Shown piece after piece: positions 1 to 15,490 of a DNA stretch of 64,000 bases. The notes under the pieces are model-generated. The model was given only the letters and a program-made list of their open reading frames with translations, did not search any database and was not told where the DNA came from. The DNA lies in contig JARHVA010002424.1 in assembly GCA_037957365.1 (NCBI GenBank), positions 1,779,001 through 1,843,000 of the forward strand, written 5' to 3'. Made by a program: the position numbers and the translations under genes. The DNA is from Torreya grandis. Lineage: Eukaryota; Streptophyta; Pinopsida; Cupressales; Taxaceae. The stretch's first letter is position 1. Each line of letters starts with the position of its first letter.

Positions 1-2469
1 TAGGATCCCTCCCTTTGAGTAGCTATGTGCATTAACATGACAAAGGTTAGTGGTAGTAATATATGGAAAGAGGTGGACATAGCCTTCCTATATGTTACTC
101 ACCAAGTCATCAAGGGCCTAAAGTATAACTAAGAAATGTATTTTCCTAATAAAATTATAATGGACATAGAGAAGACTCACTGAATGCCTAAACATAGGTT
201 CACATGGGGTGTATTCATTTTTATAATGGTGTTTAATGAAATTGGTGTACCTAATTACACCTTTGAATAATTTAGGTGGTTATACCTACCTGAGAATAGG
301 TCCCCTATAGAGCACTATAAGGTGTTCACATGACCTATCCATATTACCCTAAATTTTAAGCTTAAGATCAAATTATGGTATGATGGCATGAAGGAATCAT
401 TTGTAAATTAATGGTGCATTCCAAAGGGACTTACCTACACAAGTTAGTGATAAATCTAATTTTTTTGTCAAGTAACACTTTTATCTTACACACATTAAGA
501 TGGTCCCATCTAGAGAACTTTTTTCTTGATTGAATCTACCATATACTTTCACAACATGATACTTTATGAACTATGTCAACCACATATATGATGTACAATC
601 GATAACACTTGAACTAATTGACTCAATAGACTCATACTCTCTCCAAAATATATGGATACCCTAGAAAGAGACCATATAGAAAAAAGTATGAGATAGATAT
701 AACCACCATCAAGGTTCATCCAATCTTGGTTGGGAGATCAATTCATAATCCCTTTTATATGTTGAAACCTAAGAATAAAGCTTTGGGAAGAACAAAGAAT
801 GAGAAAGAGAATCTTCCTCTAGTGCCACCATTCGATAGGAAGAAGCATATCAAGCATGATACCAACACAAGTTATTAGATATAACTACTAAAAAGGTAAA
901 GGACTACCAAAGCACCACCCTAGAAGGTGTTACCACCAAAGGCTTAAGCAAAAAGAGATCCACCAACAAATCAACTAGAAGGCTTAGTGCCAATAATACA
1001 AATTGTTCCTTTAGAACAAGAAGTAGAAGATCTTAAGGATGGTGATAAGGAAGAGATAGAATAACTACCAAGAGGGACCTTGAGAATAGTCAAAGAGCAA
1101 GGAGAGATTAATTTAAAGAAGACACTCTTCCCAACATAAGAGTAAGAGACCACCCTTGAATAGGCACATATGGAGATTAAATATCCACTTGAGAAAGAGA
1201 GGGATGGATCTAAAGTAGAAAAATTGAATGGATTTAACATTGGGACCACTTTGTTAAATTAGGATAGAAGTTGGGATACTTGAGTGGGATTGCATCAAAG
1301 GGACATAACTAGTTAAATCTTTGAAACCACAAGTGTCTAATGTAGCCACCAACCTTTCCACTCAATACAAAATAGGCATCCTTGATAACATGATTTATTT
1401 ATATTCCCATTTTTATCTAAAATATGCCTCTACTCACACTTGGAATGATATGTCATTTTTCCTTGACATTTACAATTAATAATGCCATTTTGAAATGCCC
1501 CCTAATAGCCTTGTATTGGATTCACAAGTGATGGCACTACCTACAACCCTTTGGGTCAATCCTCATCAACTTCATCCTTTACAATATAGCATAGAAATAT
1601 TTAAAATGGCCTCTAAGGTAACATGGAAAAATTTTCTTATAGAATTGATGTGCACTAGGTTGAAAAAAAACATGGCATGGTGGTGGAAATGTTTGATAAA
1701 GAATTCACCACCTAGGAGAAACTCAAAGAGGAAGTAGCAAAGCTAAAATATTAGATGAATGTCATAACAAAAACCAAGGTTAAAACATTAAATTTTTGTA
1801 AGGCTATTTTGAGATAGGACTAAGTGATAGTAGATAGGGTCCCTTTAGAGGGTGATCCTATTGAAAAATTTGAGCCCCTTGTGGATCTCCTATTGAAATG
1901 ATAAAAGATTAACTTGCACTAAGATATGAAATAATATGTGTTTATGAACAATTTTCTAAAGCAATAGGATATGTAGGCATGCCTTGCACTAATTTGGGGA
2001 AGTGATTCCCATCTTAGATGGGATTTTTTAGAAACTGGCATGACATAGTAAATTTTTAGAAGCTTGACTCCAGGTAAAAGAACTTCAATGTTAGCAATTG
2101 GCTAATGTTGCACTGTGGATAAAGATTGTATTCAGTTGGAAAAGGCATTTAAATATGTTTAAACTATGGAATAAATAATAAACACACATTGAAAATAAAT
2201 AAATTTCGTCTTTATATCACTTCAATGATAGGTTTTAGATGAGGTCACCATGTTTGAGAGGTTCAAAAGGATGTTTCCACATGTCTTGAACAATTGGTCA
2301 ACTAGGTAAGTGAGTGTCCCAATCAACTTGAGGAGACCAAAATTTTGAAGGAAAAAATTTATGAAATAACAAAAAATATGATTAACACCTTATCACATTG
2401 GGAATTTATCAAAAAGTATATCAAATAGATTGGTCCTAAATTTTTGGTTGAGGTTGAGACTGGTGCCTA
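1..2469 (+). pseudogene. Decayed extra ORF of a left-edge LTR element (E0)
   Basis: A plus-strand reading, cut by the window start, can be followed through several frameshifts to a TAG at 2467-2469. Most in-frame stops are TAA or TAG where a Gln codon would fit. Visible stretches include a basic segment (RKRPYRKKYEIDITT near 680), a charged Glu/Lys-rich stretch near 1020-1230 (QEVEDLKDGDKEE) and a helical, Lys/Gln-rich C-terminal part around 1860-2450. It lies directly upstream of a purine tract and an LTR start, so it sits where an ORF between pol and the 3' LTR would be. I do not recognise the family. The layout (N-terminal part, acidic linker, helical end) resembles the extra ORFs of G1 and G2, but sequence identity is not obvious by eye. 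An alternative is a decayed gag-like gene. Confidence 0.5.
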
Positions 2470-2500
2470 GTCCAGGACAGACTATGAGCATAGTGTGGGG

Positions 2501-3230
2501 TGATGTTGGACCCCAAATTTTGGATAGGTTTTTTGGTAAGGGTACAAAAAAATTAGGGCATTAAATAAGCATGGCATGGAAGAACATGATACAAAATATC
2601 ATGGTGTGAGAAATCCCATTCAGAGGAGAGGTATAACAAATAGAGAACTTGAGAGTGAAGGGATTAGTATAGTAGTAAAAGACTTGGGGAGTGCAAAGGA
2701 AGCATGAAATGGTTAAGGATCAATTATAAAGGACATAAAAAAATTCAATCACATGATTTTGTAAATATCCCACATGAATATAGACACTTGAAAATGAGGA
2801 TCCATCATCAAACGAGAATATAGGGGCACAAAGGCCCAAGTCCATAGGAAAACAATGTAGACAGTTGCCTCAACTCTCAGTTCACTAGAGATCATTGGTT
2901 ATTCACTAGAAGTTTCATAATTATTGCAATAAATTGGTCAAAGACAACCAAGTATAAATACCCCTGTATAGAGATTTATAATGCTACTAAACATTGTTAT
3001 AGATTGATTGTTGTAAATATCAAAATCATGGATATCATTATAATTTTGTTATTACACTATAGTTTATAGTTAATTTGTATCTCTAAGTTTCAAATACATC
3101 TATTACATAATTCATGGTTCTAATTTGAATATAATTAATATAATATATGTTATTTAAACATTTACAATGAGTACCTTGAATCTCATGGAAATTGCCATCA
3201 TAATCATGTTTGTCTACTTAACTAAAACTA
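2501..3230 (+). repeat. LTR of the left-edge element E0 (3' end not located)
   Basis: The LTR is taken to start at TGATGTTGGACCCC because a purine tract (atagtgtgggg, 2490-2500) immediately precedes it. A good TATA box (TATAAATA, 2953-2960) lies about 450 bp in, followed by a plausible initiation region. No second copy is in the window, so the end given is only a guess; the LTR may run as far as about 3500. Confidence 0.5.
2953..2960 (+). promoter_or_regulatory. TATA box in the E0 LTR
   Basis: TATAAATA followed by CCCCTGTATAGAG in the middle of the putative LTR matches the usual U3/R promoter position of plant LTR retrotransposons. It would drive rightward transcription. Confidence 0.5.
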
Positions 3231-5348
3231 GGTCCACATCTATGTATTTATTTTTCTGTTTAGTCATTGACTAAGGTATATGATCATGCACCAATATATG
3301 ATGAGTATATTACCACATGATAAAACCCATAGGAACCAATTTATTGATACGTGCTTTGGGTAAGCATGCAAGAGCATAGTCTTACATGAGATGCTAGTGC
3401 ATCAACTTGTTGGGAACTAGTTACTTTAATGCACTTGGGGAAATGTCTAGGTAGAAAATAACCCAACAAATTTCATGTAAATTAGTTAAAATTATCATTA
3501 ATTGACATAGTACTAACCAATGATAATTTTTTAGTTGATTTTATTCAATATTGTATTATTGATTATACATGGATTATGTATTTACATGGATTTGAATGCA
3601 TTGTAAGAGCTAAGGTAAGAATTTTTCTAATCACTCCTAAGGGACAACCCATGTCATTGGTATGCTAGTTAGGGTTTTCATGTATAAATAACATAAATAA
3701 ATATGAGGTATATATCTTAGGATTGTATTTGAAAATATTTAAAATAAAGTTTCTTTAAGTATATGGTGATTATCAACTTATAGTCAACTAGGTTTTAGAC
3801 ATTAATCAGACAAAGGAGGAAAATCATCATATCCTCATATTTTAGAACATTAAATTTTGTGTTTTAATATTATACATTGAACACAAATTCAATTTTTTTA
3901 ATTTTATAGCAAAGGGAACTTTGAAATTGAATTGCTATAATACTTTGAGTTACTTATGAATTTTTTAAAACAATTGTAATTAGGTTTGGATTATGAAATT
4001 GTTGTATGTTACATGTTTAATATTTTGTTTGACTTAAAGTATTTTGTTGATTGAATCTCAAAACTTGAATCATACAAAAAAAATTGGTGTTCTGTGATTT
4101 CAATTAGAAGCAGATTAGAATATTTAACACTTATTTTGGGACCACACGTAGCCCACAACATTTTAAGGATATTAACTTGTATACTCAATTTTGAAATTAC
4201 TCTAATTTTTTGTTGTGTTTTGTGTCTAAATGAATACTTTGTGTGATTATCATTTAAAAAATGTATCGATAGGGTTGGTAGCATAAATAGACAAAGGCTA
4301 TCATGATATTAACACCTATTGACTTAAATGATCCATTTTGAAAATGACAATATTCAGATGCAATTACATAATAATGGATCAATTAGTATATCTATTAGCC
4401 TATTTGTTTTAAATTTGAACCCATTAAGGGGTAAAACATAAGTAAGAATGTGATTTTAAATAAAATAAAGTTAGATTAAAAATTTTAGGAGGTATGATCA
4501 GTGGCATTGAGGTAAAGTTTTAGGGTTGATATTTTATTAAAAATTTGTCAAATCCTTTATTCTTATCATAAAAAAGAGCCAGTTACCATTGCCCCATATA
4601 GCATTTGAATTTTTTATTTATTAAAAATATAGCTTAAACCTTTTTTGGTAGCATTTATCACACCCTAAACTTTGACCTGACTAAATAAGCAATGCATTTT
4701 ATAAAGTTTTAGGCTATTTTTTGGAGATGGCTTTCACATTTAACTCAATTTGAGTTATAAAATGAACTAAGGATAGTTAGGGATAAATAATAAGGGTTAT
4801 TTTTAATTTTTAAACTATCATTTTTTAACCATGGCCACTAAGGCCTAAGAAAAGCCATTCTAGACTTTTTGGATCATCTATCAAGTAATCTATGAGGTAG
4901 CTATTTTAAAAAATTTTACCATATTTAGGTTGTCATTATTTTTTTATATTTATATTTTATGTGAAAAGACATCATATTTATTTTATTATGAGTTTTATAG
5001 TCGATTTTTGCATTTAGAACTAAAAACTACCTCTTTGATTGACTAGTAATTTTATGTCAATAGTGGGGGAAAATGGAAAAAGCAACCATGGACCTATTTG
5101 GATCTATGGTCATGCCTAGAAAAGATAGAAGGGAGGAAATATAGGTTTTTTAAGGATAAATAGGATTATTTTTATTTTGTTGTAAGTTTCATTGTAATAT
5201 CCAAGTTTGAACCATAGACTTCCTTCTATACCTAGGTAATATTTATTGACAATGGATATACAGTTGATTGTCAATAAGATTTGGCTTGATATTTGGATTA
5301 TTTTTAATTTTTAATGGATTAGTTAATATTTTATTTAATGCATTAAAA
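3231..5348. other. Unassigned AT-rich DNA
   Basis: No coding region or mobile-element hallmark is visible. A short perfect inverted repeat (aaaattatcat at 3488-3498 and atgataatttt at 3520-3530) is present. A 91-codon minus-strand open frame at 4009-4284 has no recognisable motif and is probably chance. Confidence 0.4.
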
Positions 5349-5652
5349 TTACCATGGCTGAGTTATTCTTTTATTTTATTTATAGAAGTTACCATGGTTA
5401 AGTTATTCTTATATGTGTTACCTTGGTTGAGATATAATTGAAGTTGATGTATCAAAATTACCATGGTTGATTCAATCTCTTATTAAAATTCATGGATGAA
5501 TTATTTTTGTATTCAGATTCATGGCTGAGTCATTATTGTATTTAGATTCATTGTTGGATTATTTTTTACATTTGGATTCATGGCTGAGTCATTTTTATAT
5601 TTGGTCTCATGGTTGAGTTATTTCTGTATTATATGTCTTCAATTTTACCATG
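5349..5652 (+). repeat. Minisatellite, left part (about 29 bp unit)
   Basis: About nine diverged units start with TTACCATGG or TTCATGG and continue GCTGAGTTATT plus a T-rich tail. Most are 29-31 bp, a few near 40 bp. The array is interrupted at 5652 by element G1 and resumes at 31054, which gives the pre-insertion target. Confidence 0.75.
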
Positions 5653-6989
5653 TGATAAGCATTATTTTTACCTACCAATTGACTGACATGATGTGTAAAA
5701 CTTGAGCCACATGGGCTAGGTCATCTAATGGTAACCTAAAACAACTATTTCATTAATTATCAACCTAGGGGCATAAGCTTGATATGATGACTTCACTATA
5801 TGTTGACACTGAATATTCTAATTTGACTCTTTTTAGACTTATGAAAAGGAATTTCATAAAATAAATGTTCTTGTAAAATATTCAACCTTTTAAGAAATAA
5901 ATTTACTTAATAAAATAATTGAATTAGAAGCTTCCCTAAGACTATTCTGAATCACAAAAATTAAATGTACTCACTCACACATACATATAAAATCTTAACA
6001 TGGAATTGTACAAACAAAAAAATTCATTTAAATATACTAATGATTTGGATTTATACTTAAATTATTCCTGAGGAGGCCCTCATCTCTCATTCTTGAGCTT
6101 CAATTTTACTCTTAACATAAAACTCAATTAACTCAAAATGCTATCTTCATTAAATCATATAACAATTAAAGATTGCTATAACATATTATAATAAATATTG
6201 TTGGATTTATTGATATGTTATACATGATATTTATCTAAAAATAAATTTATAATTTATTCCCATGTCTCTTCCATATTAAATTTATACCAAAGATGGTGGT
6301 TTTCATTTTTGGCCTCACTAGGAATAAAAACAAAACATTGTTTTAATGAGATCATTTGGATACAAGAACAGAAAGTGGTTTTTAAGGTTTAAACTTTGTT
6401 TAATAGAAAAAATTGATTTTTTAAAGTTATTTACAACCAAATTTGGTTCTATATATCCTAACATAATTGTTCTTGTATTCAAAGCTTTTTGTTACAACCT
6501 CCAAGAGTTGACAGTGGCAGCCTAGGCAAGTTTTAACTTTATTCATCTTTTAGAAGTGACAGGCTTTTTATAGGTCATTAATTATTATGGGAGACTGAAT
6601 TATAAGTTATATAGTCTTCATATTATTATTTTTAATTCTCATTGGATATAGTAAATTTTGACATGGGATCCTTCAGCTATAAGATGTGTTGAATAAGATA
6701 TTTTGGCTTTATGATATATTGATTTGTGTCGCTTCAAAGAATATTCCTATTTTGACTTTGAATTTTTTTTTAAAATGTTATAATAAATAATAATATAAAA
6801 AAATATAATCATAATAAATTGAATCACCAAAAAAATATCATTACTCTATAAAATATAATAATATATATCTATCATGTATTAGACTTGTTCGAGTATGAAT
6901 ATATAAGGGATAATCTTAAAAGGCACTTATTAGGAAAGGTTATGGGTAAGCAATAGGTGTTAAAAACATGACATTTTTGGGGCTCATTA
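5653..6989 (-). repeat. 3' LTR of G1
   Basis: It is homologous along its length to 29713-31053, with clear shared blocks such as cttatgaaaaggaatt and gggtaagcaatagg. On the minus strand it begins TAATGAGCCCC (the other copy TGATGAGACC) and ends at GATAAGC..TCA, that is, TG..CA with decay. CCATG precedes it on the plus strand. Confidence 0.85.
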
Positions 6990-7003
6990 GACCCCCCAAA
7001 TTA
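6990..7003 (-). promoter_or_regulatory. Polypurine tract of G1
   Basis: The minus strand reads taatttggggggtc directly before the LTR start, the expected plus-strand primer for reverse transcription. Confidence 0.65.
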
Positions 7004-9640
7004 ATTTTTTATTCATCTTAGATCAACTATCCTTTGTATTTCCATTGCACATATAAATATAAAGTCTATTGGTTCCCAAGAACCACTAGACCTTTCACCA
7101 TAAAAGCTCTACTTTTCCTCATACCTTTTCCATCTATTATTTTCCTTGTCTTTATAAAATGATTTATTAAATTCCTAATATAATATAAGATACCAGAATG
7201 GAGGAGGTTGGAATATAATGGCCAACATATTTTGCCCTTTCTTCTTGGAAATTTTGATGTATGTGTTGACTCTATCAGAAGTTACTATCAAATTGAAAGG
7301 TGAGTATGGCTCCCTTTTATTCAATTATACAATGAGTTCTCCACGCCTAATTATGTAAGATCTACATGCTTCTACCCTTATATAATCTCTCATCTCCAAG
7401 TAGAATTTTTATGCTTCTAACTACTTTTTCATAAACTAAGAGAAGACTTATGTTCAATTTATCAAGCAAACCCAATCTTGAATGATGCCCTCAAGAATTA
7501 TGGATTCTCTTCTAATTATCAATGTAATGTATTTATCTTTATATATATATAATCCACCATTTCTTATCTAATTTTACATGTATTAACCATATAATAAGAA
7601 AGTACTTTCAATAAATCATCCCCTACATATAAGTTGGGATTCCAATCATGATCATGGGGTACACCATAATTATGAATATAAAACTCACATAATTGGTCCT
7701 ACATCTCAGCTAGGTTACTCTTATATATATCAAAAAATATTTAGAATCTAATGTTTGATAGGGAAGATCACAATAGAGTCTCATAAATTTGAATTTAAAC
7801 CATTGATCCTTTAGATATATAGAGTATGCCCTAGTAGGAGGTCTAAAATTGATGAGTTATTCTATTAATTTAGCCATTTATTCAATATTGTATTTCAATT
7901 TCATCATTTTTTATCCATCAATTTGATCATTCCTTCTTAGTGAAGCATTTTCCTTTTTTAATTATTTAAAATGTCCAACCCATTCCTCTATGTACTGACT
8001 CATGCTAGTGGAAAGAGTTAATGGTGTATTACTTTTTTATTTAAATAAAAGTGGAAACAAATACCTTAGTTTTAGGTTAATCATGAACCACTAGTGTTGA
8101 TTGTTCAGGCTCTATACGTTGGGCCTCAATCATGGAAACTAGGTCCTATATTTATAATGCTACTACTGTTAATGTATTCAACCAATGACTTCCCTAATTT
8201 TTCAACTTCTTTCTCAATATCCTACATAGCTTCATTTCCTTCATATTTTTCTTTCTCTATTTATTTTTTTAGCTTCTCTTCTTCACTAGTTGAAAGTCTT
8301 TCTTCCTCGGCTAGGTATTTCCCATCATTTGTCTCTATATATTCTAATCTATATGAGGTAGAATGTAATTCAATACTAGATAATAGGACATAAAATTATT
8401 TAGAGGACTCTTCACTAATGTGAATTACATTAGGGGTTATGGATGTTGGATTTTTCTACCATGTTCCTTTCAAAGTATAATATCATCTTCTAAAGACTTT
8501 TATTTTCTTGGTATTTTTATGAGCTCTAGGTTTTGGGGGAACTTCCTCCATCTAAATCATATAATGAATAAGATTTAAGGATAAATTTTATTTTTCTCCT
8601 TGTAGCCTCCCTACCTTTTAAATATTCTACTACAGGTTCCTGTGTGGTTATAGATTCTTGTGTGTCTGTAGCTTCTTGTGTAAGGGATATCTCCATATCT
8701 AGTTTTGGGGGTTTATCTTCCCTTTCTTCCTCATCCTCTAGTTTTTATTCAAATTCTTATTTTTCTTCTTCTTCTACCTCTTCCTCAAACTGTTTTTCTT
8801 CTTCCACTTCTTTTTTAACCTAATTACCTTCTTTTTCATTTTCTGTTATTCCAAGAATTTGTATAAAATATTCCCAACTTAGGTTGGGTCTATTTATATT
8901 GAGGCAATCTTGGACTATTAGTTGAATCAGATAGTGGTGAGTAATCATTCTTCTTACCATGTTAAAAATAAAATTAAGTACATTTATCCTAATACCATGC
9001 CTCAAATTATTCAAGTACTTGTAGTGGGTTCCATATATCATAGAATATCTTCCTTCATAGGTAAAATATCTTATAATAAAAATAGATACTCTATCCCATA
9101 CCTAGGGTAATGATAGTTAGTTTGTGCCTTTCTTGGAAGATGTACGTGCTCATTTCCTTGGAAAAAGATTTTCCTTCTTATTATTGTGTCAAATTTTTAT
9201 TTGCCAAAATATTCATCATGGGGTAACCTAGTTACCCTACTGATAAATGTAATTTTTATCTTAATTTACAAACCTCTTACATTATCCAAATTATTTATCT
9301 AATGAACTAGTGAATTCTTCATCTATATTTTGGTCAAAACTAGTTAATTTTTAAAAATATGTTAACCACCCTATGTTTTGAAAGATTACCATGACATCTA
9401 GCTGGTCTAGCAAAGGTGTAAGGCTTAAAATTTCAAGTCTTACATAGTTACCACCCATGATTAGTAATTTTTTTGATGTAAGATACTAAATTGGAATTTT
9501 CCTAAGCAAAAATATCAATTTAGCTACTATATTTGGGTAGGCAAAAAGGATAGTGTAGGGTTTTAGGACTGTTTGGCTTTTTAGGCATTGAATATTGACA
9601 TCCTCTAGCCTGTGGTGGTTTGTATGAGATTGGATTCATT
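7003..9640 (-). pseudogene. Extra ORF of G1 between pol and the 3' LTR (unknown function)
   Basis: A minus-strand reading of about 850 codons can be followed with stops and a few frameshifts. The upstream part contains TFISRVTRLPHDEYF (about 9290) and a hydrophobic/helical stretch YKYLNNLRHGIRIN (about 9000). Next comes a strongly acidic linker (EEEVEEEEK, EEREDKPPK, TQEATDTQESITTQEP; 8830-8640). After it lies a coiled-coil-like Lys/Glu region (about 8350-8200), then a basic C-terminal part (RVEACRSYIIRRGELIV near 7370) that runs to the purine tract. No transmembrane or envelope signature is visible. Position and sense orientation recall the env-like ORF of Athila elements, but the content does not. 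Function unknown. Confidence 0.6.
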
Positions 9641-12340
<2,700 letters not shown>

Positions 12341-13640
12341 GTCAAATTCCTATAGTAAAAGTAACCATCTTATTATTTTGCCTATTATTATAGGCTTGTT
12401 CATTAAATACCTTATTATTGCATGGTCGGTGTGAATGAAGACTTGATATTCATTAATGTATTGTCTAAATTTGTTGATGACATAAATTAAAAAAATAAAT
12501 TCTTTCTCTATTATTATGTAGTTGAGTTCATAACCTTGGAGATAATTACTGATGAGGTAGATGTCATAACTCAAAGATTCCTTTTTCTATCCATGGATAA
12601 CTCCTAATGGATTGTTTGATACATCTCTATGGATGTGGAAAGGCTTTGTATAGTTAGGTCCAGTGAGTATGGGAGTTATTTTGAGTAAGTATTTGAGTTC
12701 CTAAAATTCTACCTGACACTCATTAGTCCAAATAAAATCAACATCTTTAGAAATTAAAACAAATAATGGTGTTGTATTTTGGCTAAAATTCTTAATGAAT
12801 CTTATATAATAGCCAACATGTCCTAGAAACTTCTAACATCTCTTAGCTTATGTGGTGTGGTTAGGTCCTTTATTATGTTGATCTTAAAAGGTTCTAATTT
12901 GATGCCTATAAGTTAAATGTGGTGTCCTAAAATAATTCCCTTGGTCATTATCACATAGCAATTTTCATGGATTAAAGATAATTGGTGATCTTGGTATTAT
13001 TGAAGGACTTTCTCAAGGATACTAACATCTTATTCATATGTTTCCCCATAGATTGTCAATCCATCCATATAGATTTATACATAGTTGTGGGAGAGGTCAT
13101 AAAATATGTTTAGAATAGACCTTTGAAAAATGGTCAGAGCATTGCATAAACTAAATGGCAATATTACATATGCATAAGTACTCAAGGGATAAGTTAAATT
13201 AGTTTTTGTTTTGTCCTCAGGTACTATCTTTATTTTATTATATCCACTATAGTCATCAAGGAAGTAAAATTAATTCTTCCCTACTAATGTATCTATCACT
13301 CAATCAATTAATGTAAGGGGAAATGGTCCTTTTTAATATTTGTATTTAGTTCCCTATAATATATATAAATATACCAATTTCCTCCCTTATTTGGTTAATC
13401 ATTATGGGTGACACACATTGAATATCATAGATAGGGTAGATGAATCCTACATCTAATATTTTTTACAATTTAATTTTAACTATGTCTTTGACTTTAGGGT
13501 CCATTCAACATTGAGGTTGGAAAATGGGTTTACATTCTTCTTTGATATAGATGTCATGGGTGTATAATTTTGGAAGGATTCCTCTCATATCATGATAACC
13601 CCAAGCAAATGTTGCTCTCTATTTCCTAATTATTGTAAGT
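12341..13640 (-). pseudogene. G1 reverse transcriptase and RNase H, decayed
   Basis: On the minus strand: LYTHDIYIKEECKPIFQP (about 13560), LDVGFIYPIYDIQ (about 13450), then FLDDYSGYNKIKI (about 13260), followed by LPFSLCNA.. and IYMDG (13060-13071). IYMDG stands where YMDD is expected, so the last catalytic Asp is Gly. RNase H begins downstream and is best preserved at 12574-12350: LQGYELNYIIIEKEF, then HTDHAIIRYLMNKP, ending RWLLLL. These are standard Ty3/gypsy pol blocks of the Athila/Tat type. Several stops and frameshifts. Confidence 0.88.
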
Positions 13641-14019
13641 ATTTTGGTTTCTTATTAGACTATCAAATTTTTATTGATATTTAGAGGTTTGCCTAGCAAG
13701 ATTTCCACATGTTTAGACATAGATAACATGGTATCTATGTTTCCTATCAATTAAGCATAACTAAAATTATGAGGTAAGAGTTGATGGAATGTTATAATAT
13801 CCTTTACAACATTAGATGGTCCTATTTTAGAAAAGATATTTTCAATAATGTTATACAAGATCCTCTTAATAGATATTTTGTAGGATTTTGTCAATAATAG
13901 TGTCATCTTCTTGATTTATCAATGATATATTTCAGTCAATTATGCATAAGGTATTTATAGAGGCTATTCCTTCATCTATGTCATCTATATAAGGTGATTA
14001 TTCCTCTTCATAAGATGGT

Positions 14020-14440
14020 TTAGCTGATGGGTATAGTACTAGTTTATTTATATCATTACCATTTGAGATTAGCATATTCCTAGACCTATAACCAATGAAT
14101 ACATCAATTATGGCCAACAATGGTCTTCCTAACATAAGGGGGCAACCTATTAAGTTTTTATTAAGCTATATGATGATGAAGTTAGATAGATACTACCATG
14201 AATCCATAGTAATGACAATATTTTCCATGGTCCCTTATAGCTTAATTATGGATCTATCATTTATTTGAAAGATAATAGGTATTGGGAATATGTGTGTAAG
14301 TCCAAACTTATGCATTGTTGATATATTCATAGAATTAATAGTTGATCCCAAGTTAGTTAATATACTAGAGATGGTTTGGCCTTGGATACTAATATTGATT
14401 ATATGAATTCATGGATCAACATATTTTGGGGGAATTATGT
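14020..14440 (-). pseudogene. G1 aspartic protease, decayed
   Basis: The minus strand reads LGSTINSMNISTMHKFGL near 14370 (the flap-side start of a retropepsin with the catalytic D-S/T-G altered) and, 80 codons on, IGCPLMLGRPLLAIIDVF (the conserved hydrophobic-hydrophobic-Gly block). Length and spacing match plant Ty3/gypsy proteases. It lies between gag and RT, as expected. Confidence 0.8.
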
Positions 14441-15490
14441 TACCCAACATAATGTTTGTAAGTTTACCAAGGACTTGGGCTATTTTGGGGTCCTTTCTTA
14501 TCTTGCCTAGTTTCTTCAAGCATAGTTCTTAGATAGCCTTAGTGTATATAAGTACATATTTATTATCTTGAAAGAGTGGAATATTTACGTAGACATTTTT
14601 AGCTGTCCTCAAAAACAAATTTTGGTTTTGATTTAGGTCGTGGAATGTTTTGCCTCTCAGGAAAAGGAGGATGATCAGGTTCTTTTTTTTTTTTTGATAG
14701 GCCTTGATCCAAAGTGGTAGTGATTTAAAGTGGATGAGTATTAGCATGATCATCCAAGGTTTCTTTAGCCACTTTAGTGATCATAGGTTAGGTGAGCTTT
14801 GGAAGAATGTGTCCTAATAAAATATGCACTTCGTTAATATCCAAGGTATATGTTGGATATTGTATTATTTTAATGGTTTGTGTTGGTTGAACCAATTTAT
14901 TACTGGGGTTTCGTATAGGTTAAGTAGGTAATTATGTTGGCCTAGATAATGTTTGATTATTTGGAATTAAGGCTAGTTGTTGATGTTTTTTTTTTTTTTT
15001 TTGCTATGAGAATTTAGGATTATTATTAACCCAAGGTTTGTTATTTATCCATCATTATTTCCATGGTTATACACGGTGAGACCATTGTTGATTGTAGGAT
15101 GGCCAAGACTAGTTATGGGACAATTGCCAAGTGTTTGCATTTTGGGTGGGCTTTCAATTGTATGGTTGTGAAATTTTTTGGGTCTACGGTTGCATATTAT
15201 TCTAAGAAGATGGTCCATAATTAGGAGCAACTAAAAACTAAGAATTTGAAAATGTTAATTTTGGTGGCATACCTGTATTATATGGTCTAGGTGACCATTG
15301 CCTCTTTTGAGCTACATAGAAGATCTTATCTTCTCCACCAATTTCATGTAATTCAAATATTTCAAGATCTTCATCTATAATGCTATCTATATTTACCTAA
15401 ATAACATGACATTTATAGTCTAATGTATTTTCCTAATAGTCTAGATAGTAACCGTCAAGGCTTGTTATATTTATTCTTGCTTCTTCCTTG
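14441..15490 (-). other. G1 gag-protease linker
   Basis: No clear motif; two T-runs (14681-14695 and 14986-15002) and short open frames. It probably encoded the C-terminal gag/linker part of the polyprotein. I saw no zinc knuckle. Confidence 0.45.

Noticed and set aside
4009..4284. 91-codon minus-strand frame as a small gene
   Set aside because: No motif, no start context or neighbours supporting expression; AT-rich DNA yields such frames by chance.
5349..5652. Regularly spaced short repeats considered as a CRISPR-like array
   Set aside because: Units are diverged and contiguous without unique spacers; the context is eukaryotic.
8094..8393. 99-codon plus-strand frame rich in Ser, Phe and Tyr
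   Set aside because: It is the reverse of the Lys/Glu coiled-coil part of the G1 extra ORF.
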